Shown: positions 34,468-44,171, numbered from the stretch's first letter. The stretch: DNA of 64,000 nucleotides from Caballeronia ptereochthonis (GCF_001545075.1 NZ_FCOB02000019.1:62001-126000), one strand, 5' to 3'. Notes: generated by a model from the letters alone, not told the origin. Program-made: numbers and translations.

Positions 34468-35708
34468 ATGCCCCCGCGCAGGAGCAGGAAGCAGCGGAGC
34501 TCGCGCAAAGCGCGCACGCGCGCAGCGAGAGCGAGCTGATCGAAGCCGCGAAGCGCGTCGCCGCCATTGCAGCGAAGCACGCCGATGCAGTGGACCGGGA
34601 AGCGCGCTTTCCCGCTGAGGCCGTCACCGCGATGCGCGAAGAACGGCTCTTTTCCGCGATGGTCCCGGCCATTCATGGCGGGGACGGCCTCTCGCTCACC
34701 GGCGTGGCTCGCCTGTGCGAAGCGATCGCGCAAGGCTGTGCATCATCCGCGATGATCTATGCAATGCATCAGAGCCAGGTCGTGTGCATCGTCGATCATG
34801 GCGTGAGCGTGCCCTGGCAGCGCGAGTTTCTTGCGCGCCTGGTGAACGAGCAATTGCTGCTCGCATCGGCGACGTCGGAGGAGAACATCGGCGGCAACAT
34901 GCGCACGAGCGCCTGCGCGGTCGATCTCGTCGATAACGCGTTTCGCATCGAGAAGCTCGCCCCGACCATTTCGTACGGCACGTATGCGGATTGCATTCTC
35001 GTGACGGCGCGCCGTCATCCTGATGCGCCGCCGTCCGATCAGGTGCTGATCGTCGCGCCCCGCGATAAGCTCACGCTCGAGCCGCGCGGCACGTGGGACA
35101 CGCTCGGCATGCGCGGCACATGCAGCGAAGGGCATCGTCTGGTCGCGAGCGGCGTTGCCGAGCAGATCCTGCCCGCGCCGTTCTCGAAGATCGCCGACGA
35201 AAGCATGCTGCCCGTGTCGCATACCTTGTGGTCGTCGGTGTGGTGCGGCGTCGCGAGCGATGCGGCGAACCGCGCGCATCAGTTCTTCCGCAATCAGGCA
35301 CGCGGCAAACCCGGCGCGTTGCCGCCCTCGGCCGCGCGGCTTGCGCAAGTGCTCACGCTCATCAAGATGATGCAGGCGCGTCTGCGCGATTCGCTCGCCG
35401 CCGTCGAAGCGGCCAGCGCCGCACGCAAGACGAGCCAGAGCGACGACGACACGCCGCTCACGGCGTCGATCGGCATCAACGCGGATCTGAACATGCTCAA
35501 GCTCGCGATCTCGCAATCGGCGGTGCATGTGGTGCAGGAGACGCTGATGATCTGCGGCATGGCCGGCTACAAGAACGACACGCCGTTCAGCGTGGGACGC
35601 CATCTGCGCGATCTGCATTCGGCGCCGCTCATGATCAGCAACGACCGCATCGAACTGAACACGGCGAATCTGCTGCTCGCGCAGCGCGCCGCAACGGGAA
35701 CCCTTTGA
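34464..35708 (+). CDS. Acyl-CoA dehydrogenase-like flavoprotein
   Basis: The 414-residue protein has the acyl-CoA dehydrogenase layout: an N-terminal helical domain (SLTGVARLCEAIAQGCASSAMIYAMHQ), a central beta domain (LASATSEENIGGNM, WDTLGMRGTCSEGH) and a C-terminal helical domain (LMICGMAGYKNDTPFSVGRHLRDLHSAPLMISNDRI). In this setting the substrate is more likely an aminoacyl- or acyl-thioester on the neighbouring carrier protein than a CoA ester. FAD-dependent alpha,beta- or C-N oxidation is the inferred reaction. Coupled to the ACP by a four-base overlap; five bases separate it from the ligase gene. Confidence 0.85.
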   Translation: MNAPAQEQEAAELAQSAHARSESELIEAAKRVAAIAAKHADAVDREARFPAEAVTAMREERLFSAMVPAIHGGDGLSLTGVARLCEAIAQGCASSAMIYAMHQSQVVCIVDHGVSVPWQREFLARLVNEQLLLASATSEENIGGNMRTSACAVDLVDNAFRIEKLAPTISYGTYADCILVTARRHPDAPPSDQVLIVAPRDKLTLEPRGTWDTLGMRGTCSEGHRLVASGVAEQILPAPFSKIADESMLPVSHTLWSSVWCGVASDAANRAHQFFRNQARGKPGALPPSAARLAQVLTLIKMMQARLRDSLAAVEAASAARKTSQSDDDTPLTASIGINADLNMLKLAISQSAVHVVQETLMICGMAGYKNDTPFSVGRHLRDLHSAPLMISNDRIELNTANLLLAQRAATGTL

Positions 35709-35712
35709 CGAT

Positions 35713-36780
35713 ATGAACATGCCGACAGAACAGGCCGCCATGATGCCGGCCGATGCACAAGCACAAACACAAGAGACTCGGGCACCGTATGACAAATCGG
35801 ACGTGACCTTGCGCGATCGCCTGATCGAGGCCGGCATTCTGCTCGACACCGGGGAAGACGGCCTGTATGGCCGCAGCGAAGTATTCGAGGACATCGTCGA
35901 GCGCCTGAATCAGGCGATCACCATGCTCGGCGCCGATCAGCACGCGGAAGTGCTGCGCTTTCCGCCCGCGATGCGCCGCCGCGACTTCGAGGACAGCGAG
36001 TATCTGAAGAGCTTCCCGAATCTCGCGGGCACGATCCACTCCTTCCAGGGCAATGACCGCGGGCATCATCGCCTGCTCGAGGCGCTCGACAAGATCGTGC
36101 ATATCGGTGAGGACGAAGAGCGTTCCGACGAATGGATGGATCAGCAGAAGCCCACGCGGCTCGTGCTCACGCCCGCCGCCTGCTATCCGATCTATCCGCT
36201 CGTCGCGAAGCGCGGCAAGCTCGCCGGGGACGGCGCGATCTTCGACGCGTTCTCGTACTGCTTCCGTCACGAACCGTCCATCGATCCGGGCCGCATGCAG
36301 ATGTTCCGCATGCGCGAGTACATCCGCGTCGGCAGTCCCGAACAGGTGATGGCGTTCCGTCAGAAGTGGATCGAGCGCGGCTCGCTGCTCGTGCAGCTTC
36401 TGGAGCTGCCCTTCGAGATCGATCTCGCCAATGATCCGTTCTTCGGGCGCGGCGGCAAGATCGTCGCCGACAGCCAGCGCGAGCAGCAGCTCAAGTTCGA
36501 ACTGCTGGTGCCGGTGGCGACGCCCGACCGTCCGACCGCTTGCCTGTCGTTCAACTATCACCAGGACCACTTCGGCGAGCTGTGGAACATCCGCCAGGCC
36601 GACGATCAGGTTGCGCACACCGCATGCGTCGGCTTCGGCATGGAGCGCACGACGCTCGCCCTCTTCCGCCATCACGGCCTCGATGTCAACGCATGGCCCG
36701 CGGGTGTGCGCCAACTGCTCTGGGGCGACCAGACACCGCTCATCGAGCAAGGGCTCGCGAACCTGGGAAACAAGGCATGA
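35713..36780 (+). CDS. Amino acid:[acyl-carrier-protein] ligase (class II seryl-tRNA-synthetase-like)
   Basis: The 355-residue protein keeps the class II synthetase catalytic core. Motif 2 is YCFRHEPSIDPGRMQMFRMREY (R185, E187), shown here only in part, and motif 3 is GFGMERTTLALF. C157 in PAACYPI and a cysteine in TACVGFG fit the zinc ligands of atypical SerRS relatives. The tRNA-binding arm of SerRS is absent. Characterised homologues from Bradyrhizobium and Agrobacterium activate glycine or alanine and load it on a carrier protein instead of tRNA. The ACP two genes upstream is the probable acceptor. Overlaps DUF1839 by four bases. Confidence 0.9.
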   Translation: MNMPTEQAAMMPADAQAQTQETRAPYDKSDVTLRDRLIEAGILLDTGEDGLYGRSEVFEDIVERLNQAITMLGADQHAEVLRFPPAMRRRDFEDSEYLKSFPNLAGTIHSFQGNDRGHHRLLEALDKIVHIGEDEERSDEWMDQQKPTRLVLTPAACYPIYPLVAKRGKLAGDGAIFDAFSYCFRHEPSIDPGRMQMFRMREYIRVGSPEQVMAFRQKWIERGSLLVQLLELPFEIDLANDPFFGRGGKIVADSQREQQLKFELLVPVATPDRPTACLSFNYHQDHFGELWNIRQADDQVAHTACVGFGMERTTLALFRHHGLDVNAWPAGVRQLLWGDQTPLIEQGLANLGNKA

Positions 36781-37781
36781 ACGCACGATCGCCGGCAGAT
36801 GCCGTGACCGACACGTCCACGCCCGCGGAGAGCGAATACCGCCAGCACGCGCTGCATCGCGACGAGCGCGTGTGGCTGGAGACGAACTGCTATGTCGACC
36901 TGTGGATCGAGCTGCTGCATCACTATGGCTGCGATCCGCATGCGGCACTCAGTTTCACCGTGACGCAAGCGTTCGAGGGCGATCAGTTCACGTTCCCGAA
37001 GTTCTCGCTCGACGATATCTCGAGGCTCTACGGCCTGCAGGCGCAGGAGCTCGCGATCTACGACACGGTGGAAGCGCACGTGCGCGAGCAGACGCGGCGC
37101 GGGCAGATGGTGGTCGTGGAAGTGGACTCGTTCTGGCTGCCCGACACGCGCGCGACCGCCTACCGGCAGACGCATACGAAGACGACCATCGCAATCGACG
37201 CCATCGACACCGAAGCGAAGCGCATCACGTACTTCCACAACGCGGGGTACTTCTCGCTATCGGGCGAGGACTACGACGGCGTGTTCCGTCTCATGCCCGA
37301 CCTCGCAAGCGACGTGCAGGCGCTCTTCCCGTATGTCGAGTTCGTGAAGCGCGCGCGTGCGCCGCTCGAGGGCGAAGCCCTGGTGCAACGCTCGGTCGAA
37401 CTGCTCGCGCTGCGGCTCGTGGATCGTCCGGCAACGAATCCGGTCGCGCAATGGCGCGCGGCATTTCCCGAGCATCTGCGCGCCCTGCTCGAACGCGACC
37501 CCGCGTACTATCACCTCTACACGTTCAACGTGATGCGTCAGCTCGGCTCGAACTTCGAGTTGCTGTCGAACTATCTCGGCTGGCTGAACGATCACGGCGT
37601 GGAAGTGGCAAGCGAGATCCAGTCGAGCGCTCATGCGCTTGCGAGCGAAGCGATGGTCATGCAGTTCCGTCTCGCGCGCGCCCGCATGCGTTCGCGTTCC
37701 GATCCGTGCGAGGATTGCCTCGCCTCGATGCAGGCGTCCTACGACAAGGTCATCGAGCCGCTCGCCGCGCGCTTCCTTTGA
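36777..37781 (+). CDS. DUF1839 family protein, putative aminoacyl-thioester processing enzyme
   Basis: The 334-residue soluble protein matches DUF1839, a family that travels with amino acid:carrier protein ligases. Visible features are ETNCYVDLWIELLHHYGCDP near the N-terminus, EGDQFTFPKFSLDDISRLYG and a central KTTIAIDAIDTEAKRITYFHN. The last segment gives it a look of papain-like or transferase folds with Cys and His residues (C39, C51), but no mechanism can be assigned. Its ATG overlaps the ligase stop, so it is certainly part of the same pathway. A transferase moving the aminoacyl group to its acceptor is one guess. Confidence 0.8.
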   Translation: MNARSPADAVTDTSTPAESEYRQHALHRDERVWLETNCYVDLWIELLHHYGCDPHAALSFTVTQAFEGDQFTFPKFSLDDISRLYGLQAQELAIYDTVEAHVREQTRRGQMVVVEVDSFWLPDTRATAYRQTHTKTTIAIDAIDTEAKRITYFHNAGYFSLSGEDYDGVFRLMPDLASDVQALFPYVEFVKRARAPLEGEALVQRSVELLALRLVDRPATNPVAQWRAAFPEHLRALLERDPAYYHLYTFNVMRQLGSNFELLSNYLGWLNDHGVEVASEIQSSAHALASEAMVMQFRLARARMRSRSDPCEDCLASMQASYDKVIEPLAARFL

Positions 37782-37849
37782 AGGCCGCAGCCGCGTCGTC
37801 GTGACGCGGCTGCGGTATCGTTCTCCCTTTCCATCCACGAGGAAGACTC

Positions 37850-40315
37850 ATGCTCGTCTCGCTCGCGCACGCGCCGCGCCGTCTTGCCGAAGGCTGGCAA
37901 TGCGTGAGCACGCCCGCGGGCGCCTGCGCGACGCCGGCCTCGCTCGATACGTTCACGCAATGGATCGACGCACCCGTGCCCGGCACGATCGCATCGGCGT
38001 TGCGTGCTTCGGGGGTCAACGACGAAGCGCTCGCGCAGCCGTTCGCGCATTCGGATCACTGGTATCGCGCGAAGCTGAGCGGTAACGGCAAGCGGCGCGT
38101 GCGCTTCAACGGACTCGCGACGATCGCCGAGGTATGGCTCGACGACCGCAGGCTGCTCGAATCGGATTCGATGTTCGTCGCGCACGATATCGATGTCGAT
38201 CTGAATGGCGAGCACATGCTCCATCTGTGCTTTCGTTCGATCGCGCCCGCGCTCGCGGCCAGACGCGGACGCGCGCGCTGGCGTCCGAAGCTCGCGCAGC
38301 CCGCGACCTTGCGCAACGTGCGCACGACGCTGCTCGGTCATATGCCCGGCTGGTGTCCGGCGATTCAGCCTGCGGGACCGTGGCGCGCCATTGAACTGAT
38401 CGGCGAATCGCAGGCTAGCATCGACAGGATCGACATGCGATCGAGCGTCGATGGAGACGACGGCATTCTGGATATCACCGTGCGCTTCTTTCACGCGCAG
38501 GAACCCGTGCCGGTCCGGATCGAATGCGGCGAAGCGCAAGGCGCCCTGCAATGGCAGGATGCCCATACGCTCACGGGCCGCGTACGCGTTGCGAATGTGC
38601 GCCTGTGGTATCCGCATACGCACGGAGAGCCGTCGCTCTACGCGGTGAGGCTCGGCGATATCGCGCTGGGCGATATCGGCTTTCGCACGATCGAAGTCGA
38701 TCGCGGCGCGGACAATCAGGGCTTCCAGATCGTCGTGAACGGCGTGCCCGTGTTCGCTCGCGGCGCGTGCTGGACATCGGCGGATATCGTCGCGCTCGAT
38801 GCGCCGCGCGACAGGCTCGATGCAATCTTCAAACTGATTCGCGACGCGGGCCTCAACATTGTCCGCGTGAGCGGCATCACGCTGTACGAATCGGATGCCT
38901 TCCATGAGCTCGCGGATCGATATGGCGTGCTCGTCTGGCAAGACTTCGCGTTCGCGAACTTCGACTATCCCGACGACGAAGCCTTCCGAAGCAGCGTGCA
39001 GCGCGAGGCCACACAATTTCTCGCGCGCACGCGGCGATTCGCATCGCTTGCAGTGGTTTGCGGCGGAAGCGAAGTCCATCAGCAAGCGGCAATGCTCGGT
39101 CTGCCCTTCGACGCCTATCAGCAGCGCCTCTTCACCGAGCTGTTGCCAGGCGCGGTCGCAGCGGAGCGGCCCGACGTCGCGTATGTCGTGAACTCGCCGA
39201 GTGCGGCGCCCGGCGATACGGTGTCGATGCCGTTCGGTACGCGCGGCGGCATCACGCATTACTACGGCGTGCCCGCGTATCAGCGCTCATTCGACGACGT
39301 GCGCCGCGCGCAGGTACGGTTCGCGTCCGAGTGTCTCGCGTTCGCCAACGTGCCCGACGATGTCGCGTTGCGTCTGTTGCCGAGTGCGCGAGCACATGAG
39401 CCGCGCTGGAAAGCCGGCGTGCCGCGCGATCCGGGCTCCGCGTGGGACTTCGACGACGTGCGCGAATATTATCTGCAGTCGCTTTATCGTCTGGATGTGC
39501 CGCGCTTGCGCTATGAAGATCCCGAACGTTATCTGGAGCTGTCGCGCGCCGTGGTCGCCGATGTGATCGGCGCGGTGTTCTCCGAATGGCGTCGCGAAGG
39601 ATCGACATGCGCGGGCGGCATCGTATGGAATCTGCTCGACGTGCGTCCCGGCGCGGGCTGGGGCGTCATCGACGTGCTCGGCGCGCCGAAGAGCGCGCTG
39701 CATGGTCTCGCGCGCGTGCTTCAGCCGGTGCAGGCGCTGATTCTCGACGAAGGACTCGACGGCCTCGACGTGCATCTCGTCAACGAAACCGCACATGAGA
39801 TTCGCGCACGCCTCGAACTGGCTTGCCTTCGCGAAGGCGCGGTCAAGGTCGCAGGCGGTGCATGCGATGTCGTGTTGCGGCCGCGCAGCGTGCAACGTAT
39901 CACGTCGAACGCGCTGATCGGCGCGTTCTTCGATATCACGTATGCGTATCGCTTCGGTCCGCGCGCGCACGATGCGACGCACGTGGTCCTGCGGGACGCG
40001 GACACGGGCGCGGTGCTTTCCGAGGCGTTTCATTTCCCCGATCCGTCGATCGGCGAACGCCGGGATATCGGCCTGAACGTGACCGTCGAGAAAGAAGACG
40101 AGGGCTGGAGCCTGGTCGTCGAAACGGCGCAGCTCGCACGCTGGGTGCATGTCGTCGATCCGAACTACTTCGCGCGCATCGACTGGTTTCATCTTGCGCC
40201 GGGCGACACGCGGCGCATTTCCCTCGCCGCGCGGCACGCGAACGTACGCGCCGCGCCCGAGGGCGATGTGTGCGCCGTCAACGCCTCGCGTAGCGCGACG
40301 TATCGCGCATCATAG
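37850..40315 (+). CDS. Glycoside hydrolase family 2 protein (beta-mannosidase-like)
   Basis: The 821-residue protein has the GH2 order. The N-terminal jelly roll (about 1-190) ends near GPWRAIELIGE, the immunoglobulin-like domain covers about 190-290, and the TIM barrel follows. Acid/base E408 lies in VVCGGSEVHQQ and the nucleophile candidate E494 in RFASECLAFANV, so both catalytic acids are kept. There is no signal peptide, so it should be cytoplasmic. It follows DUF1839 by 68 bases with GAGGAAG before the ATG, and probably belongs to the aminoacyl-carrier operon. A glycosidase in this setting suggests a glycosylated product or precursor. Confidence 0.85.
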   Translation: MLVSLAHAPRRLAEGWQCVSTPAGACATPASLDTFTQWIDAPVPGTIASALRASGVNDEALAQPFAHSDHWYRAKLSGNGKRRVRFNGLATIAEVWLDDRRLLESDSMFVAHDIDVDLNGEHMLHLCFRSIAPALAARRGRARWRPKLAQPATLRNVRTTLLGHMPGWCPAIQPAGPWRAIELIGESQASIDRIDMRSSVDGDDGILDITVRFFHAQEPVPVRIECGEAQGALQWQDAHTLTGRVRVANVRLWYPHTHGEPSLYAVRLGDIALGDIGFRTIEVDRGADNQGFQIVVNGVPVFARGACWTSADIVALDAPRDRLDAIFKLIRDAGLNIVRVSGITLYESDAFHELADRYGVLVWQDFAFANFDYPDDEAFRSSVQREATQFLARTRRFASLAVVCGGSEVHQQAAMLGLPFDAYQQRLFTELLPGAVAAERPDVAYVVNSPSAAPGDTVSMPFGTRGGITHYYGVPAYQRSFDDVRRAQVRFASECLAFANVPDDVALRLLPSARAHEPRWKAGVPRDPGSAWDFDDVREYYLQSLYRLDVPRLRYEDPERYLELSRAVVADVIGAVFSEWRREGSTCAGGIVWNLLDVRPGAGWGVIDVLGAPKSALHGLARVLQPVQALILDEGLDGLDVHLVNETAHEIRARLELACLREGAVKVAGGACDVVLRPRSVQRITSNALIGAFFDITYAYRFGPRAHDATHVVLRDADTGAVLSEAFHFPDPSIGERRDIGLNVTVEKEDEGWSLVVETAQLARWVHVVDPNYFARIDWFHLAPGDTRRISLAARHANVRAAPEGDVCAVNASRSATYRAS

Positions 40316-40316
40316 A

Positions 40317-41255
40317 TCAGCGGCCAAAGGCTTCCGTTTCGACGCGCCGCCCCGTCAGAAAGGCATCGGCGACGAGACGCAGCGGGCGCACGTCGACATC
40401 GCTCGCGTTCGTTGCGATGAGTTCGTGGAAGCGCTCGTATAGCGCGGGATATTCGCGCTCCGGTCCGACATCGACCTCCCTGCCCGCGATGGAAAGCCGC
40501 CTGCCGCCTTCGCGCATCGACAGGCGCCCCGCATCCGTGTCGACATCGATGTCCCATTCCTCGACGGGACCGTGACGCCAGTCGAACATGGCGCGCACAG
40601 GCGCACCGTTCGTCGCGACGCAATCGAGCTCCGCCGCGATCGGCGTGAACGTATCGACCGGTACGGTGAGCGTGGCCGCGCGCAACGCCACTTCGTGCGG
40701 CAGGATGCGCGTGACGATGGAGAGCGCGTTGATGCCCGGATCGAACACGCCGAGACCGCCCGGCTCCCAGATCCATTGCTGGCCCGGATGCCAGCGCCGC
40801 ACGTCCTCCTTCCAGCGCACCTCGACCGAGCGAATCGCGCCCGCGGCCTTCGATGCGAGCCATGCGCGCGCCGGCTGGACCGCGCTCGCCGCGCGCGAAT
40901 GCCATGAAGCGAAGAGCGTGCAGCCGCATGCGCGCGCGATGTCATGCAGCGCTTCGACTTCGCTCACGCTCGCGCCCGGAGGCTTTTCCAGCATGACGTG
41001 CCTGCCCGCCTCGAGCGCGGCCAACGCCTGGGCGTAGCGCACTTGCGGCGGCGCGCACAGCGATACCGCATCGAGCGATGGTTCGGCGGCGAGCAGCGCA
41101 TCGATGTCCCGATAGTTGCGCACGCCGTCGACACTCGCATTGCGGCTCGCGCACGCAACGAGTTCGAACCCCGGCTGCGCGGCGATGGCAGGCAGATGCT
41201 GATCGCGCGCGATCTTGCCGATACCGGCGATGCCGAGCTTATAAACCGCTTTCAT
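40317..41255 (-). CDS. Gfo/Idh/MocA oxidoreductase (D-galactose/L-arabinose 1-dehydrogenase-like)
   Basis: The 312-residue protein has the NAD(P)-binding KLGIAGIGKIARDQH at residues 6-20 and the family motif MLEKPPGA near residue 88. FASWHSRAASAV follows, then KEDVRRWHPGQQWIWEPGGLGVFDPGINALS, which is characteristic of galactose 1-dehydrogenases. Such enzymes oxidise the aldose to its lactone, the first step of non-phosphorylating arabinose or galactose pathways. It lies downstream of the IlvD/Edd dehydratase on the same strand, a matching second step. GGGAGA precedes the ATG. One base separates its stop from the GH2 stop. Confidence 0.87.
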   Translation of the reverse strand: MKAVYKLGIAGIGKIARDQHLPAIAAQPGFELVACASRNASVDGVRNYRDIDALLAAEPSLDAVSLCAPPQVRYAQALAALEAGRHVMLEKPPGASVSEVEALHDIARACGCTLFASWHSRAASAVQPARAWLASKAAGAIRSVEVRWKEDVRRWHPGQQWIWEPGGLGVFDPGINALSIVTRILPHEVALRAATLTVPVDTFTPIAAELDCVATNGAPVRAMFDWRHGPVEEWDIDVDTDAGRLSMREGGRRLSIAGREVDVGPEREYPALYERFHELIATNASDVDVRPLRLVADAFLTGRRVETEAFGR

Positions 41256-41341
41256 ACGATATCTCCCTTGCCTCCGAGCGTAAAGATAACGCTATTGTGC
41301 CAGCGCAACACGAGCGGATCAGCATGCTCCTGAACGACGAC

Positions 41342-43075
41342 TCAATGCGAATGTCTCGGCACGGCCGCGCCACGCTTGCCGACGAGAAAGTCGAGATCGC
41401 ATCCCTCATCGGCCTGCAGAACGTGATCGACGTAAAGCCGTTGATAACCGCCGTCGCCATGCACGCGCGGCGGTTCGTGATCGCTCATGCGGCGCGCGAG
41501 CTCTTCGTCGCCGATGTCGAGATGCAGCGTGCCCGCGTCGCAATCGAGCTCGATCCAGTCGCCGTCACGCACGGCGGCAAGCGGACCGCCCGCCGCGGCT
41601 TCGGGCGCGACGTGCAGCACCACCGTGCCGTACGCCGTGCCGCTCATGCGGGCGTCGGAGATGCGCACCATGTCCTTCACGCCCTGACGCAGGAGCTTGG
41701 GCGGCAAGCCCATGTTGCCCACTTCGGCCATGCCCGGATAACCCTTTGGCCCGCAGTTCTTCATCACGAGCACGGAGTCCTTGTCGACATCGAGCGACTC
41801 GTCGACGATGCGTTCCTTGTAGTGCTCCAGGTTCTCGAACACCACCGCGCGGCCGCGATGCCTGAGCAGTTCGGGCGTCGCCGCCGAAGGCTTGAGCACG
41901 GCGCCGCGCGGCGCGAGATTGCCGCGCAGCACGCGAATGCCGCCGTCCTCGATCAGCGGATTGGTCAGCTTGCGAATCACTTCGTCGTCGGTGATGGGCG
42001 CGGTCTTCACGTTCTCCCACAGCGACTTGCCGTTCACCGTCAGCGCATCCGGATGCGGAATGAGGTTCGCTTCTCCGAGACGCCGCAGCACGGCGGGCAA
42101 GCCGCCCGCGTAATAGAACTCTTCCATCAGGAAGCGGCCCGACGGCATCAGATCGACGATAGTGGGGGTATCGCGGCCGATGCGCGTCCAGTCCTCGAGT
42201 TCGAGCGGCACGCCGATGCGCCCGGCGATCGCCTTCAGGTGAATGACCGCATTGGTCGAACCGCCGATCGCCGCGTTCGTGCGGATCGCGTTCTCGAATG
42301 CTTCGCGAGTGAGGATCTTCGAGAGCGTCAGGCCTTCGAGCGCCATCTCCACGATGCGGATGCCCGACATGTGCGCGAGCACGTAACGGCGCGCATCGAC
42401 CGCGGGAATCGCGGCGTTGTGCGGCAACGAGGTGCCGAGCGCTTCGGCCATGCACGCCATCGTCGATGCGGTGCCCATCGTGTTGCAGGTGCCCGCGGAA
42501 CGCGACATGCCCGCTTCGGCCGAAAGAAACTGATGCAGGTCGATCTCGCCCGCCTTCAGCGATTCGTGCAGTTGCCACACGGCCGTGCCCGAACCGATGT
42601 TCTTGCCATCGAGCTTGCCGTTCAGCATCGGGCCGCCGGTCACGACGATCGCGGGCACATCGCAGCTCGCCGCGCCCATCAGAAGCGCGGGCGTGGTCTT
42701 GTCGCAGCCGGTGAGCAGCACGACCGCATCGATGGGATTGCCGCGAATCGCTTCTTCGACGTCCATCGCAGCGAGATTGCGCGTGAGCATCGCGGTCGGA
42801 CGCAGGTTCGATTCGCCGTTGGAAAACACCGGAAACTCGACGGGAAAGCCGCCCGCCTCGTACACGCCGCGCTTCACGTGCTCCGCGACCTTGCGAAAGT
42901 GCGCGTTGCACGGCGTGAGTTCCGACCACGTATTGCAGATGCCGATGATCGGCCTGCCGTCGAACTCGTGATCCGGAATGCCCTGGTTCTTCATCCAGCT
43001 TCGATACATGAAGCCGTTCTTGTCGTTGGTGCCGAACCATTGCGCTGAGCGCAGCTTGGGCTTGGATGCGGCCAT
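41342..43075 (-). CDS. IlvD/Edd-family aldonate dehydratase (L-arabinonate dehydratase-like)
   Basis: The 577-residue protein has the [Fe-S] cysteines C56 (TPCNAH), C124 (TGCDKT) and C197 (GTCNTMGTAST). The N-terminus RSAQWFGTNDKNGFMYRSWM and ICNTWSELTPCN are typical of L-arabinonate/galactonate dehydratases rather than amino-acid-pathway IlvD. It converts the aldonate to 2-keto-3-deoxy acid. With the Gfo/Idh/MocA dehydrogenase 86 bases downstream it gives the first two oxidative steps. A divergent LysR gene starts 115 bases away. It is clearly a different subfamily from the dehydratase at 13472. Confidence 0.9.
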   Translation of the reverse strand: MAASKPKLRSAQWFGTNDKNGFMYRSWMKNQGIPDHEFDGRPIIGICNTWSELTPCNAHFRKVAEHVKRGVYEAGGFPVEFPVFSNGESNLRPTAMLTRNLAAMDVEEAIRGNPIDAVVLLTGCDKTTPALLMGAASCDVPAIVVTGGPMLNGKLDGKNIGSGTAVWQLHESLKAGEIDLHQFLSAEAGMSRSAGTCNTMGTASTMACMAEALGTSLPHNAAIPAVDARRYVLAHMSGIRIVEMALEGLTLSKILTREAFENAIRTNAAIGGSTNAVIHLKAIAGRIGVPLELEDWTRIGRDTPTIVDLMPSGRFLMEEFYYAGGLPAVLRRLGEANLIPHPDALTVNGKSLWENVKTAPITDDEVIRKLTNPLIEDGGIRVLRGNLAPRGAVLKPSAATPELLRHRGRAVVFENLEHYKERIVDESLDVDKDSVLVMKNCGPKGYPGMAEVGNMGLPPKLLRQGVKDMVRISDARMSGTAYGTVVLHVAPEAAAGGPLAAVRDGDWIELDCDAGTLHLDIGDEELARRMSDHEPPRVHGDGGYQRLYVDHVLQADEGCDLDFLVGKRGAAVPRHSH

Positions 43076-43190
43076 CGGTCTCTTCCCTGTCAGATTCGAA
43101 TCCGGCGGAGTTTAAGCGTCCGCGTGATAATCTGCCAATGAAAAGTTGGACCTTGTCGATATCCAAATCAGCATTCGTATAAACCCTTAA

Positions 43191-44171
43191 ATGCTGCTGA
43201 ATTCGAGCCCCCGGTACGTGCACAGCCGCTTGAAGACGCGACAGCTTTTGCTCGTCGTCGCGCTTGCGGAAGAAGGTAATATTCATCGCGCGGCGGCCGC
43301 GCTGAACATGACGCAGCCCGCCGCGTCGAAGACCCTGCGCGAGCTGGAAGAGGCGCTCGGTGTGACGCTCTTCGATCGCGAGCCGCGCGGCGTGCGTCCC
43401 ACGCTTTATGGCGACGCGATCATCCGCCATGCGCGCGCGGTGCTCGGCAGTCTCGATCAGGCTCAGGAAGAACTCATCGCGCTCAAGTCGGGGCGGCTCG
43501 GGCACGTGAGCATCGGCGCGATCACGTCGCCGGGCGTGCGGCTTCTGCCCGCCGCGGTTGCAGCGGTGAAGCGCCTGCACGCGGATATCCGCATCTCCGT
43601 CGAGATCGATACGAGCAATGTGCTGCTCGAACGCCTGGCGCAGGACAAGCTCGACATCGTGATCGGACGGTTGTCCGCCGAGCATGACAAGGTGCAATTG
43701 CGTTATGAGCCGCTCGCGGAAGAACCGGCGCATGCAGTCGTGCGTGCGGATCATCCCTTGCTGAAGAAGAAATCCCTGGCCTTGAACGACGTTCAGCAGG
43801 CCGCGTGGCTCGTGCCGCCAGCGGGCAGCGTGCTGCGGCATCGCTTCGACCTGATGTTCCAGCGCGCGAGCCTCGCGCCGCCGTCGAACGTCGTCGAGAC
43901 GGCGGCGATTCTCTTCGTCACGCAGTTGCTGGAACAGAGCGATATGATCGCCGTGCTGGCGGAAGACGTCGCGCGCTACTACGCGCGGCATGGCATCGTC
44001 GCGATGTTGCCGCTGCCGATGGATTGCAGGATGGACGACTTCGGCATCGTCACGCGGGCGGATCGGCTCTTCACGCCCGCCACGGAAGTGATGGTCGATG
44101 CACTGCGCGCGGCGGCGCGCGACGCATATGAAGATCAGGCCGTCGCCGCGAGTTCCACCGGCGCGCGATAA
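43191..44171 (+). CDS. LysR-family regulator (GbpR-like)
   Basis: The 326-residue protein has a LysR HTH at about residues 14-74 (NIHRAAAALNMTQPAASKTLRELEEALG) and a full effector domain. Its divergent position against the aldonate dehydratase and sugar dehydrogenase operon resembles GbpR, the regulator of arabinose/galactose genes in related proteobacteria. No good ribosome site precedes the ATG. The 3' end overlaps the convergent indolepyruvate oxidoreductase gene by 37 bases. Confidence 0.87.
   Translation: MLLNSSPRYVHSRLKTRQLLLVVALAEEGNIHRAAAALNMTQPAASKTLRELEEALGVTLFDREPRGVRPTLYGDAIIRHARAVLGSLDQAQEELIALKSGRLGHVSIGAITSPGVRLLPAAVAAVKRLHADIRISVEIDTSNVLLERLAQDKLDIVIGRLSAEHDKVQLRYEPLAEEPAHAVVRADHPLLKKKSLALNDVQQAAWLVPPAGSVLRHRFDLMFQRASLAPPSNVVETAAILFVTQLLEQSDMIAVLAEDVARYYARHGIVAMLPLPMDCRMDDFGIVTRADRLFTPATEVMVDALRAAARDAYEDQAVAASSTGAR

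Noticed and set aside
41078..43991. Long frames opposite the aldonate dehydratase and LysR genes
   Set aside because: Low-complexity Arg-rich translations without motifs; the sense genes are certain.
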